The notes under the pieces are model-generated. The model ran no database searches, was not told the origin of the DNA, and was given only the letters and a program-made list of their open reading frames with translations. A program made the position numbers and the translations under genes. This document shows, piece after piece, positions 24,897 through 34,537 of a DNA stretch of 64,000 nt. The stretch is from positions 3,720,001-3,784,000 of the forward strand of contig NZ_JBBOOM010000001.1 in the NCBI RefSeq assembly GCF_038003085.1, in the 5' to 3' direction. This DNA is from Psychrobacillus sp. FSL K6-2836 (GTDB taxonomy: Bacteria > Bacillota > Bacilli > Bacillales_A > Planococcaceae). Within the stretch, counting starts at the first letter, position 1; each line of letters starts with the position of its first letter.

Positions 24897-26204
24897 ATGA
24901 CAACAAAACATGAACAAATTTTAGCATACATTGAAAAACTTCCAGTTGGCGATAAAATATCTGTTAGACAAATAGCCAAAGATTTGACTGTCAGTGAGGG
25001 GACAGCCTATCGCGCGATTAAAGAGGCAGAAACTAGAAGGCTAGTTAGTACAATTGAAAGAGTAGGAACGATTCGAATCGAGTTAAAGAAAAAAGAGCAT
25101 TTCGAGCGTTTAACCTATGCAGAAGTAGTAAACATTGTAGATGGACAGGTTTTAGGTGGAAAAACAGGATTGCATAAAACATTAAACAAATTTGTCATTG
25201 GTGCAATGCAACTTGAAGACATGATGCGGTATGTAGAACCGAGTAATCTGTTAATAGCGGGAAATCGACTTAAGGTTCATGAAACTGCGTTACAAGCAGG
25301 TGCTGCAGTATTAGTTACAGGTGGTTTTGATGTTACAGAGAATACAAAAAGGTTAGCAGACGAGCTAGAGCTTCCTGTCATATCTACTAGTTTTGATACA
25401 TTTACTGTAGCTACGATGATTAATCGTGCCATTGACGACCAACTTATTAAAAAAGATGTGTTATTAATCGAGGATATATATGTTCCACTACAAGAGACGT
25501 CATATTTGTATGCAACAGATAAAGTCAAACAATACCGAGTACTGAATGATGTTACGACGCATGGTGTTTTCCCAGTAGTAGATGCATCGAAGAAACTAGT
25601 AGGAATTATTACTGCGAGAGATGTCATCGGTAAATCGAACAATGAACCAATTGAAAAAGTTATGACGAAAAATCCGATTTCTGTCACGATGAAAACAAGT
25701 GTATCTTCTGCAAGTCATCGAATGATCTGGGAAGGCGTAGATTTGTTACCTGTAGTGCGGGATACAAATTATTTAGAGGGTGTCATTAGTAGACAAGATG
25801 TATTGAAAGCATTGCAAGCTGCTGCTAGACAACCACAAAACGGTGAAACGATCGATGATATTGTAAAGCAACAAATAAAAATCATTTCTACAGAAGATTT
25901 TATATTTGAATTTGTTGTTACACCACAAATGACAGATCATTATGGCGCTATGTCCAATGGTGCTTTTACAATATTAGTAACTGAAACCGGGGCACAAACC
26001 TTGAAGATTCGTAAGCGTGGAGAAAGTGTCGTGGAGAATATGACCATTTACTATACGAAGCCAATTCAGCTCGAAAGTATCTTACGCATTCAAGCCAGAG
26101 TGTTAGAATTGAGTAGAAAAGTAGCGAAGATGGATATTGAAATCTTTAATGACAAACTATTAGTCGGAAAAGCAATGGTAACGTATCAGTTATTGGAGAG
26201 ATAA
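24897..26204 (+). CDS. ytoI: DRTGG/CBS/hotdog regulator-like protein YtoI
   Basis: This is a 435-aa mosaic protein: a winged-helix-like N-terminus (about 1-60, IRQIAKDLTVSEGTAYRAIKEA), a DRTGG domain (about 70-185), two CBS repeats (about 190-310) and a C-terminal hotdog thioesterase-like domain (320-435, with DHYGAMSNGAFTILV). The CBS pair probably senses an adenine nucleotide, possibly cyclic di-AMP or ATP/AMP, which is inference from the family. The N-terminus could bind DNA. The ribosome binding site is weak (GGATGTGA). The order matches B. subtilis ytoI. Confidence 0.88.
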   Translation: MTTKHEQILAYIEKLPVGDKISVRQIAKDLTVSEGTAYRAIKEAETRRLVSTIERVGTIRIELKKKEHFERLTYAEVVNIVDGQVLGGKTGLHKTLNKFVIGAMQLEDMMRYVEPSNLLIAGNRLKVHETALQAGAAVLVTGGFDVTENTKRLADELELPVISTSFDTFTVATMINRAIDDQLIKKDVLLIEDIYVPLQETSYLYATDKVKQYRVLNDVTTHGVFPVVDASKKLVGIITARDVIGKSNNEPIEKVMTKNPISVTMKTSVSSASHRMIWEGVDLLPVVRDTNYLEGVISRQDVLKALQAAARQPQNGETIDDIVKQQIKIISTEDFIFEFVVTPQMTDHYGAMSNGAFTILVTETGAQTLKIRKRGESVVENMTIYYTKPIQLESILRIQARVLELSRKVAKMDIEIFNDKLLVGKAMVTYQLLER

Positions 26205-26254
26205 GACAAACCTTGCAAAAAAACGCCCGGTCCTTTAAAAACAAAAACGTAGAT

Positions 26255-26425
26255 ATACCGTTGGTTTCCGCTTCGAGCAGACGCTTTCCGTGGGCACGGC
26301 TTCAGCCGCTTCACTCGCGATGCTCAGTCCAGGGTCTTCAGCTCGCCCCGCGGAAAGCGTCCACCTGAAACGGAAATCAGTTGTATTATTCATTCTTTTC
26401 ATTCCATAAACTCAGTGTTCACGCT
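26255..26425 (-). repeat. Repeat B copy (minus orientation)
   Basis: This GC-rich palindromic element lies between ytoI and ytpI. Its minus-strand sense runs GTGAACACTGAGTTTAT, GATTTCCGTTTCAGGTGG, ACGCTTTCCGCGGGG, then ends CGGAAAGCGTCTGCTCG and CGGAAACCAA. ACGCTTTCCG (26281-26290) pairs with CGGAAAGCGT (26351-26360). The stretch on its far side, up to about 26218, is also shared with the copy at 46804. Confidence 0.85.
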
Positions 26426-26454
26426 ACATTTTTATACTTTCTTATCTTTTAAAA

Positions 26455-26484
26455 AATGATGCAGCTAGTTTAGCTGCATCATTG
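26455..26484 (-). terminator. Terminator of ytpI
   Basis: ATGATGCAGCTA (26457-26468) pairs with TAGCTGCATCAT around a short loop, and on the minus strand it ends in a T run. The ytpI stop lies in its 5' arm. Confidence 0.8.
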
Positions 26485-26784
26485 ATTAATAGATAATTCT
26501 TCTTCTACAAATTGCCCGTAGTGCTTGGCCACTTTTACATTGTGATACGTAAAATAACCTCCCAGTAAGATAAACAGACCGGCAACAATATATGTTACGG
26601 AAGATTGGTAAATGATTAAAAAGTTAATGCCAAAAAATAATAAAAAAGCTCCAAGACAAACAGAAGCCTTTGCACCAAGCCATTTTTTACGAATAGGTAA
26701 TGGTGTGCGGAATTGTTTCGTTTTAAAATAAAAATACCAAACAAATGTAACTACTATTGCAGCTACTAATAGTATATTAAGCAT
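26479..26784 (-). CDS. ytpI: YtpI-like small membrane protein, 101 aa
   Basis: Three hydrophobic segments are visible: 3-20 (NILLVAAIVVTFVWYFYF), about 40-58 and 62-82, separated by a short basic loop (PIRKKWLGAK). GGAGG lies seven bases before the ATG. Position beside nrnA and ytoI and the size match B. subtilis YtpI, whose function is unknown. It is on the opposite strand and divergent from nrnA, so it is not part of the nrnA-dnaE unit. Confidence 0.85.
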   Translation of the reverse strand: MLNILLVAAIVVTFVWYFYFKTKQFRTPLPIRKKWLGAKASVCLGAFLLFFGINFLIIYQSSVTYIVAGLFILLGGYFTYHNVKVAKHYGQFVEEELSINQ

Positions 26785-26879
26785 AATGAACCTCCAATAA
26801 AAAGTTAACCTTCTATCTATTGTAAAGGGAAATTTATAAAAATGCGAATAGTAAAACCAAACAAGAGAGGTAATTTCAG

Positions 26880-27809
26880 ATGAAAAGACAAATCATAGAC
26901 ACAATAGAAAAGTATGACAAGATTATTTTGCATCGCCATGTTAGACCTGATCCAGATGCCTATGGTTCGCAAATCGGTTTAAAAGAGCTCATTTCATTAA
27001 ATTATCCAACAAAGAAAGTCTTAGCAACGGGCACTCATGATAATACTTTAAATTTCCTTGCCCATCCTGATAATGTTTCTGATGAGGATTTTGAAAATGC
27101 TTTAATCATTGTTACAGATACAGCAAATACGGAAAGAATTGATGATGCTCGTTATAAGCTTGGAAGTTTTCTTATGAAAATAGATCATCATCCTAACGAT
27201 GATGCCTATGGTGATTTACTGTGGGTAAATACAGATGCTAGTTCGGTTAGTGAAATGATTTGTGAGTTGTTCGTAGAAGCAAAAGAATATAAACAGTGGA
27301 AAATGGATGCCTCCATTGCACGTTTATTATTTGCAGGAATTGTAGGGGATACAGGTAGATTTATGTTCCAAAGTACAACCAAGCAGACTATGGATTTTGC
27401 TGGAGAGTTGTTAACATATGATTTTGATAGTACTGCTTTATATAATGGAATGTATGAAGTCGAAAGAAATCTCCTTCAGCTAAAAGGCTATGTATACGAA
27501 AACTTTGAGATGGATGAAACTGGTGTAGGTCATGTTAAACTTACGAAAGAAATTCTCCAAAAGTATAAAGTAGATCAATCAGAAGCGTCTCTGCTAGTAA
27601 GTTCCTTAGCTGATGTGAAGGGTATGAAATGTTGGGTATTTTTTATAGAAGACTCCTCAGAAATTCGAGTTCGACTTCGTTCAAAAGGTCCTGTTATCAA
27701 TGGAATAGCCAAAAAGTATGGCGGTGGAGGACATCCACTTGCTTCAGGAGCTGCCGTAAAGACATGGGAAGAAGCTGCTTTGGTTATAGAAGATTTAAAA
27801 ATGTTGTAA
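26880..27809 (+). CDS. nrnA: Oligoribonuclease NrnA / pAp phosphatase (DHH family)
   Basis: NrnA degrades 2-5 nt RNAs and dephosphorylates 3'-phosphoadenosine 5'-phosphate, with manganese. DHH-family motifs are visible: HRHVRPDPDAYGSQIGL near residue 18, VTDTANTERIDD near 78, KIDHHPNDDAYG near 101 (the DHH triad), and the DHHA1 GGGGHPLASGA near 280. Length 309 aa is normal. AGAGAGGT precedes ATG 26880. dnaE starts 14 bases after it, so the two probably share a message. Confidence 0.95.
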   Translation: MKRQIIDTIEKYDKIILHRHVRPDPDAYGSQIGLKELISLNYPTKKVLATGTHDNTLNFLAHPDNVSDEDFENALIIVTDTANTERIDDARYKLGSFLMKIDHHPNDDAYGDLLWVNTDASSVSEMICELFVEAKEYKQWKMDASIARLLFAGIVGDTGRFMFQSTTKQTMDFAGELLTYDFDSTALYNGMYEVERNLLQLKGYVYENFEMDETGVGHVKLTKEILQKYKVDQSEASLLVSSLADVKGMKCWVFFIEDSSEIRVRLRSKGPVINGIAKKYGGGGHPLASGAAVKTWEEAALVIEDLKML

Positions 27810-27823
27810 ATTGAGGTGTTTAC

Positions 27824-30800
27824 ATGAAAACAGTATATCCACAAATTGTGACGTCGGCGGATATGCTGAAGAGCACAATACAATTGGAACAACTTACGCA
27901 AAAGCTAAAACAGAATAATGCGAGGGCAGCTGCCATTACAAATAGTAAATTGTATGGATTACTGCCTTTTTGGCATGCATTACATGCGCACAAGATTAAA
28001 CCTGTCCTGGGACTCACCGTTAATGTTCAATTAGAGTCAAATATTGTAGGTCTGGTGCTATACGCGAAAGATCATAATGGTTATGAAAATTTGCTGAAAA
28101 TATCAAGTAGTATCGAGACAAGAGATATTACAGCTCTACCTAAAAGATGGCTAGAAGCATATAAAAGTGGATTGATCGCTGTTTATAAAGGGGAGTCTTC
28201 TACTTCGATAGAGCAGCTTACCGAATTGCAAAATATATTTGGAAGTGTGAATTTCTATCTTGCAATGGAACGACCAAATGGTGAAAAACTAGACCATGAA
28301 GAAATAATCATTCAGTTGGGTGAACAGTTGTCCATACCAATTACTGCATACCATATGAGTCGATACATAGAAAAAGAAGATGCTTTTGCATATGAAGTGT
28401 TAAATGCGATGGATCAGTCGCTAAAAATGAGTGATCACGCTCGCTTAAAACCTTCTTCCAACTCCCTTCATCTCCTTTCTACTGAAGAATGGAGTGAATG
28501 GTTTTCAGACGTTCCAAACTGGATTGAAAACACAGAGCAGATGCTTAATAGCTGTAATGTTGATATTGAAAAAACTGCTTCTATTATGCCTAAATATCCA
28601 TTACCCGAAACGAAGAATTCTAAGGACTTTTTAAGAGAACTTTGTGAGGATGGACTGAGTAAACGGATAAAGGAAATTACGAAGCCATATATAGAGCGCT
28701 TAAATTATGAACTGTCCATTATTAACCAAATGAACTATGAGGACTATTTTTTAATCGTTCAGGATTTCATGAAGTTCTCTAAACAACAAAATATATTAAC
28801 TGGCCCGGGTCGTGGATCTTCCGCCAGTTCACTTGTAGCATTTTCTTTAAATATTACCGACGTAGATCCCCTTCGTTATGGTTTACTATTTGAGCGGTTT
28901 TTAAATCCAGAACGAATTACAATGCCAGATATTGATATTGACTTTGCGGATTCGAGAAGGATGGAAGTTATTCAATATGTCGTAGAGAAATATGGAAAGA
29001 ACTATGTCTCCCAAATTATTACGTTTGGAACATTGTCAGCAAAAGCTGCTGCTAGAGAAGTTGCTAGAGTGTTTGGATTTGAGTCTACTACTTTGGAAGC
29101 TATTTCTTCTTTTATACCTGCAAAGCCCGGAATCACGTTAAATGAAGCATATACGATGTCTGAGAAGTTGCGTGAGTTTATACAAACAGAAGACGTTCGA
29201 AAAAAATGGTTTAAGGTCGCACTTGCTTTAGAGGGATTACCAAGGAATGCCTCTACACACGCAGCAGGGGTGGTATTATCACCAGTATCTTTAGTGGACG
29301 TTATTCCTATTCAAAGTGGGCATGAGGATATCTATTTAACGCAATGGCCGATGAAGGAAGTAGAACAAGTCGGATTACTTAAAATGGATTTTTTAGGGCT
29401 ACGAAATTTGACGATTATTGAAAGAATTTTGAAGATCATTAATTATAAACAATCAAATCCATTTAAATTAACAGAAATTCCGCTGCATGATGAGCTGACC
29501 TTTCAGCTATTACAGCAAGGAAATACTACAGGTGTATTTCAATTGGAATCAGCCGGAATGCGACAAGCCCTTAAACAAATTCATCCAACAAAGTTTGAAG
29601 ATGTAGTTGCAGTAAACGCATTATTCCGTCCAGGTCCAATGGAAAGCATACCTCTATACGCAAAGCGAAAAGCAGGACAGGCTCCCATAACTTATGAACA
29701 TCCCATATTAGAGCCAATTTTAAAAGAAACCTATGGCATCATAGTTTACCAGGAGCAGATTATGCAAATTGCCTCAAAAATGGCTGGTTTTACGTTCGGA
29801 GAAGCCGATTTATTACGTAGAGCTGTAAGCAAAAAAAATCGTGAAGTTTTACAAAATGAACGTGTACACTTTGTTCAAAAAGCTATTCAAGAGGGGCACT
29901 CAGAACAGTCAGCGTCAGCAGTTTATGATTTAATCGTCCGATTTGCTGACTATGGTTTTCCAAAAAGTCATGCTGTGGCCTATAGTGTTATTTCTTTTCA
30001 AATGGCTTATTTAAAAGCACATTTCCCTGTAGCTTTTTATAGTGCTTTATTGAGCATAGCTACCGGAAACCAAGCGAAAATAAATGAGTTAATGATGGAA
30101 ATGAAACAAAAAGACATGGAGATTCTTGCACCCTCCATTTTCCGTAGTCAACGCTTCTTCACAGTTGAAAAAGGAGGAGTGCGATTTGGTTTACAAGCCA
30201 TAAAAGGGGTTTCCTATAATTTTATACAAAAATTATTACAGAAACGTATCGAACGAGAAACCAAATGGGAGGATATATTTGACTTGGCTTCTGATTTGTC
30301 AGCAGTTCATTTTACAAGAAAAAATGTAGAACCATTGATCAAAGCAGGGGCTTTAGATGAATTCGGTTATGAGAGATCGACTCTGTTATCTACTTTAGAC
30401 GCAGCTGTTAAATATGCTGAATTGATAAGTCCCACCGAGGAATCAGATTTGTTTGGGGGAGATGCCTCTCATTTTGGAAAGTCTAAGTATATAAAATCAG
30501 ATCCACTTCCAATTATGGAGAAGCTACAATTTGAAAAGGAAGTTTTAGGTCAATACTTTTCAGAGCATCCTACACTATCTAAGAAGAAAATGTTGAAGGA
30601 TAAAATCAATAACATTTGGGATATATTGCAGACAACAAAAGATATGTCTGTAAAGATAGTAGGACTAATACAGGACATAAAACGAATTCGTACAAAAAAA
30701 GGAGAGGCAATGGCTTTTCTAACAGTACAGGACGATACTGGTAGCTTGTCAGTAACCTTATTTCCAGAGGAATATGCAAAATTTAATACGTTATTAAAAG

Positions 30801-30883
30801 AGCAGGAAATGCTTGTTATCACAGGAAAATCAGAACGTAGAAATGGCCGCTCTCAAATCATTACTAAATATATGGAGAAGTAA
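27824..30883 (+). CDS. dnaE: DNA polymerase III alpha subunit DnaE
   Basis: This is the DnaE-type replicative polymerase that in Firmicutes extends primers, chiefly on the lagging strand. The 1019-aa protein has an N-terminal PHP domain, the catalytic palm with the three-Asp motif MPDIDIDFADSRR near residue 365, helix-hairpin-helix motifs and a C-terminal OB domain. The PHP domain lacks the usual HxHSxYS and TDH ligands (here PQIVTSADML and ITNSKLYG), so metal-dependent PHP activity is unlikely. It is shorter than B. subtilis DnaE. GAGGTG precedes ATG 27824. Confidence 0.95.
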   Translation: MKTVYPQIVTSADMLKSTIQLEQLTQKLKQNNARAAAITNSKLYGLLPFWHALHAHKIKPVLGLTVNVQLESNIVGLVLYAKDHNGYENLLKISSSIETRDITALPKRWLEAYKSGLIAVYKGESSTSIEQLTELQNIFGSVNFYLAMERPNGEKLDHEEIIIQLGEQLSIPITAYHMSRYIEKEDAFAYEVLNAMDQSLKMSDHARLKPSSNSLHLLSTEEWSEWFSDVPNWIENTEQMLNSCNVDIEKTASIMPKYPLPETKNSKDFLRELCEDGLSKRIKEITKPYIERLNYELSIINQMNYEDYFLIVQDFMKFSKQQNILTGPGRGSSASSLVAFSLNITDVDPLRYGLLFERFLNPERITMPDIDIDFADSRRMEVIQYVVEKYGKNYVSQIITFGTLSAKAAAREVARVFGFESTTLEAISSFIPAKPGITLNEAYTMSEKLREFIQTEDVRKKWFKVALALEGLPRNASTHAAGVVLSPVSLVDVIPIQSGHEDIYLTQWPMKEVEQVGLLKMDFLGLRNLTIIERILKIINYKQSNPFKLTEIPLHDELTFQLLQQGNTTGVFQLESAGMRQALKQIHPTKFEDVVAVNALFRPGPMESIPLYAKRKAGQAPITYEHPILEPILKETYGIIVYQEQIMQIASKMAGFTFGEADLLRRAVSKKNREVLQNERVHFVQKAIQEGHSEQSASAVYDLIVRFADYGFPKSHAVAYSVISFQMAYLKAHFPVAFYSALLSIATGNQAKINELMMEMKQKDMEILAPSIFRSQRFFTVEKGGVRFGLQAIKGVSYNFIQKLLQKRIERETKWEDIFDLASDLSAVHFTRKNVEPLIKAGALDEFGYERSTLLSTLDAAVKYAELISPTEESDLFGGDASHFGKSKYIKSDPLPIMEKLQFEKEVLGQYFSEHPTLSKKKMLKDKINNIWDILQTTKDMSVKIVGLIQDIKRIRTKKGEAMAFLTVQDDTGSLSVTLFPEEYAKFNTLLKEQEMLVITGKSERRNGRSQIITKYMEK

Positions 30884-30909
30884 ACTGCTTATTTAATATG
30901 CAGTTTTTT
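30882..30909 (+). terminator. Terminator after dnaE
   Basis: AAACTGC (30882-30888) pairs with GCAGTTT (30900-30906), followed by a T run. It overlaps the dnaE stop codon region. Confidence 0.75.
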
Positions 30910-30910
30910 C

Positions 30911-30964
30911 TTTACGTATGTAGAAATCTTTTGTATGCTATTAATTATGAGTGGTCAGACCACT
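30911..30964 (+). promoter_or_regulatory. Promoter with FadR-type operator ahead of the GntR gene and accDA
   Basis: A SigA-like promoter TTTACG (30911-30916), 17-bp spacer, TATGCT (30934-30939) predicts a start near 30946. A perfect 15-bp palindrome AGTGGTCAGACCACT lies at 30950-30964, right at the start point. Its TGGTCAGACCA core fits the TGGTNNGACCA pattern known for the FadR subfamily of GntR regulators. A protein bound there would block transcription, which suggests autorepression of the GntR-accD-accA unit. The regulator-site link is inference from position and family. Confidence 0.7.
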
Positions 30965-30991
30965 TTGTAATTTATGGAAGAGTGAGGCTTA

Positions 30992-31636
30992 ATGGACCCA
31001 ACGAATAATCCTAAAAAAATGTTTCTGGAAATAGTCAAGCAGTTGAGACAACTAATTGCAGAAGAAAATGTTTCTGTTGGTGGTAAATTGCCTTCTGAAA
31101 GAGAGCTAGCAGAGCGACTTCAGGTAGGTAGATCAACAGTAAGGGAAGCGCTTAGGAGTTTAGAATTACTCGGTCTAATAGAAACACGTCGAGGTGAAGG
31201 TACTTTTCTATCGGATTATCGCAAGCATCGGCTAGTTGAGGTACTATCTACATTTATCCTACAAGAGTCTAAGTCGAAGGAAGATGTGCATATAACGAGA
31301 CATGCATTAGAGAAAGATGCAATCTATACAATTAGTAACTCTAAGAGACTTTATGAACTACATATATGGGATGCCTTTAAAGAAAAACTTATGGTAGAAG
31401 AAATAATTCGAGAAGATATAATTCGTGAAATTATAATCATCTCCAATAATCGATTAGGTTTAAAAATTTGGTTTTTGTTAAAACAGTTTGCAGGAGAGCC
31501 TTACCAAGAGATTATGATTCTAGAAGAGAAATCACTTTGGATTCAGCTTCTTACTGCAATGCAAAATGGAGAAGAACACCAAGCGATATCTCTATATAAT
31601 GAATGGCTTTTGCTAATTAATAGGGGAGATGTATAA
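30992..31636 (+). CDS. GntR-family (FadR-like) transcriptional regulator
   Basis: The N-terminal winged helix is clear: KLPSERELAERLQVGRSTVREALRSLELLGLIETRRGEGTFL (in parts, about residues 31-71). The C-terminal 140 aa is helical but lacks the three His of FCD metal sites, so the effector pocket is non-standard. Its stop is followed immediately by the accD start, and an AGTGGTCAGACCACT operator sits on its promoter. It is therefore a strong candidate for controlling acetyl-CoA carboxylase and itself. Acyl-CoA or a related metabolite is a reasonable effector guess, not shown. Confidence 0.88.
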   Translation: MDPTNNPKKMFLEIVKQLRQLIAEENVSVGGKLPSERELAERLQVGRSTVREALRSLELLGLIETRRGEGTFLSDYRKHRLVEVLSTFILQESKSKEDVHITRHALEKDAIYTISNSKRLYELHIWDAFKEKLMVEEIIREDIIREIIIISNNRLGLKIWFLLKQFAGEPYQEIMILEEKSLWIQLLTAMQNGEEHQAISLYNEWLLLINRGDV

Positions 31637-32509
31637 ATGAGTATTCGAGATATATTTAGAAAAAATCAAAAGAAAAAATATGCCACAATACCGACTGAAA
31701 AAGCAAAAAATGATGTGCCAGAAGGTATTATGATGAAATGCCCTGAGTGTAGAAAAAATGTATTTACAAAAGACTTGATGAAGAATTTAAAGGTATGTCC
31801 TACATGTGATCATCATATGAAAATGACAGCCTGGGAGCGTGTAGAAATTTTTCTAGATGAAAATACATTTGAGTCGATGGATGATCATTTAGAAACTGTA
31901 AATCCTTTGAATTTCCCTAGTTATACGGAAAAGATAAAGGCGGACGCACAAAAGACAGGATTGAATGAAGCTGTTCTTACTGGAATTGGACAATTAGATG
32001 GACAACAAGTCGTTGTAGCTATCATGGATTCACATTTTAGAATGGGATCTATGGGTTCAGTAGTAGGCGAGAAAATTACGAGAGCTGTTGAGAAGGCTAC
32101 AGAGCTTAGTATTCCTTTTATTATTTTCACTGCAAGTGGAGGAGCAAGAATGCAAGAAGGTGTCCTTTCGCTAATGCAAATGGCAAAAACGTCTGTAGCA
32201 TTAAGACGACATAGTGATCATGGACTATTATATATTTCAATTCTTACGCATCCTACAACGGGTGGAGTTTCTGCAAGCTTCGCATCAGTAGGAGATATTA
32301 ATATTGCCGAGCCTAAAGCTTTAATCGGCTTTGCTGGTAGACGAGTGATTGAACAGACAGTGCGAGAAAAACTTCCAGAAGATTTTCAAACTGCTGAGTT
32401 TTTGATGAATCATGGACAGTTGGATGCCATAATTCATCGAAAAGAAATGCGCGAAAAAGTTGCTTCCATCGTTCATCTTCATATGACTAAGGAGGGTGCA
32501 AAATGGTAA
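31637..32509 (+). CDS. accD: Acetyl-CoA carboxylase carboxyltransferase subunit beta
   Basis: With AccA it transfers CO2 from carboxybiotin to acetyl-CoA, making malonyl-CoA for fatty-acid synthesis. The 290-aa protein has the N-terminal zinc ribbon ([15 protein letters not shown] and [11 protein letters not shown], four Cys, about 35-60). The crotonase-fold carboxyltransferase part contains [20 protein letters not shown] near 170 and [16 protein letters not shown] near 200. GGGGAGA precedes ATG 31637, which abuts the GntR stop. It overlaps accA by seven bases. Confidence 0.96.
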   Translation: MSIRDIFRKNQKKKYATIPTEKAKNDVPEGIMMKCPECRKNVFTKDLMKNLKVCPTCDHHMKMTAWERVEIFLDENTFESMDDHLETVNPLNFPSYTEKIKADAQKTGLNEAVLTGIGQLDGQQVVVAIMDSHFRMGSMGSVVGEKITRAVEKATELSIPFIIFTASGGARMQEGVLSLMQMAKTSVALRRHSDHGLLYISILTHPTTGGVSASFASVGDINIAEPKALIGFAGRRVIEQTVREKLPEDFQTAEFLMNHGQLDAIIHRKEMREKVASIVHLHMTKEGAKW

Positions 32510-33456
32510 AAGTACTACCTTTTGAAGAACCAATTGTACAATTAAAAACAAAAATAGAAGAATTGAAAGAGTACACAAAAAGTGCTGACGTTGATATGTC
32601 AGTAGAAATCGTCAATTTAGAAGCTAGACTAGAAAAATTAGAGCAAGAGATATATGAAAATATGGAACCTTGGGATCGGGTTCAGGTCGCTCGTCATCCT
32701 AGTCGTCCCACTACAAGAGATTATATCCAATTATTATGTACAGAATTTATTGAACTCCACGGAGATAGATTTTTCGGTGACGATGCAGCGATTATAGGTG
32801 GAATAGCGTTGTTTGAAGGGAAACCAATAACAATCATTGGACATCAAAGAGGGTTAGATACAAAAGAGAATATAAAACGTAATTTTGGTATGCCTCATCC
32901 AGAGGGGTATCGAAAAGCCTTGCGATTAATGAAACAAGCAGAAAAGTTTAATCGTCCGATAGTTTGTATGATAGATACGAAAGGCGCTTATCCAGGAAAA
33001 GCAGCGGAGGAACGTGGGCAAAGTGAAGCTATAGCTAGAAACTTAGTAGAAATGGCTGGACTTAAAGTGCCGGTAATAAGTGTTGTTATTGGAGAAGGTG
33101 GCAGTGGAGGAGCATTAGCATTAGGTGTAGCTAATCATATTCATATGTTAGAAAACTCTACGTACTCCGTTATTTCACCAGAAGGAGCTGCATCGATTCT
33201 TTGGAAGGATGCATCCTTGGCAAAACAAGCTGCAGAAGCGATGAAAATTACTGCTCCAGATTTAAAGAAGATGGGTATTATTGATACTGTCATCACAGAA
33301 GTACATGGAGGAGCTCATAAAGATATAGCCGCACAGGCTAATTATATGAAAGAAACCCTTCTTACTTCTTTAAAACAATTACAGAATTTAGCACCAGATG
33401 AACTAATAGAAAATCGTTATGTTAAATTTAAAAATATTGGGGAATTTAATGAATAA
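32503..33456 (+). CDS. accA: Acetyl-CoA carboxylase carboxyltransferase subunit alpha
   Basis: Forms the alpha2-beta2 carboxyltransferase with AccD. The 317-aa protein begins with a helical segment (about 10-60) and then shows [19 protein letters not shown] near 86, [20 protein letters not shown] near 115 and [17 protein letters not shown] near 195, all diagnostic. AAGGAGGG lies inside the end of accD before ATG 32503. The overlap with accD suggests translational coupling and equal amounts of both subunits. Confidence 0.96.
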   Translation: MVKVLPFEEPIVQLKTKIEELKEYTKSADVDMSVEIVNLEARLEKLEQEIYENMEPWDRVQVARHPSRPTTRDYIQLLCTEFIELHGDRFFGDDAAIIGGIALFEGKPITIIGHQRGLDTKENIKRNFGMPHPEGYRKALRLMKQAEKFNRPIVCMIDTKGAYPGKAAEERGQSEAIARNLVEMAGLKVPVISVVIGEGGSGGALALGVANHIHMLENSTYSVISPEGAASILWKDASLAKQAAEAMKITAPDLKKMGIIDTVITEVHGGAHKDIAAQANYMKETLLTSLKQLQNLAPDELIENRYVKFKNIGEFNE

Positions 33457-33484
33457 AATGCGTCAAGAACGACGCATTTTTTTT
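33456..33484 (+). terminator. Terminator after accDA
   Basis: AAATGCGTC (33456-33464) pairs with GACGCATTT (33471-33479) and is followed by a run of T bases. Confidence 0.9.
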
Positions 33485-33540
33485 TAGTTCATTTCATGAT
33501 AAGCTTATATTATGAAATTCATGTTTTGGAGGAGAAATAG

Positions 33541-34500
<960 letters not shown>

Positions 34501-34537
34501 TGAGGCAATATCTTCCCATTATAGAAAGGACTGTACT

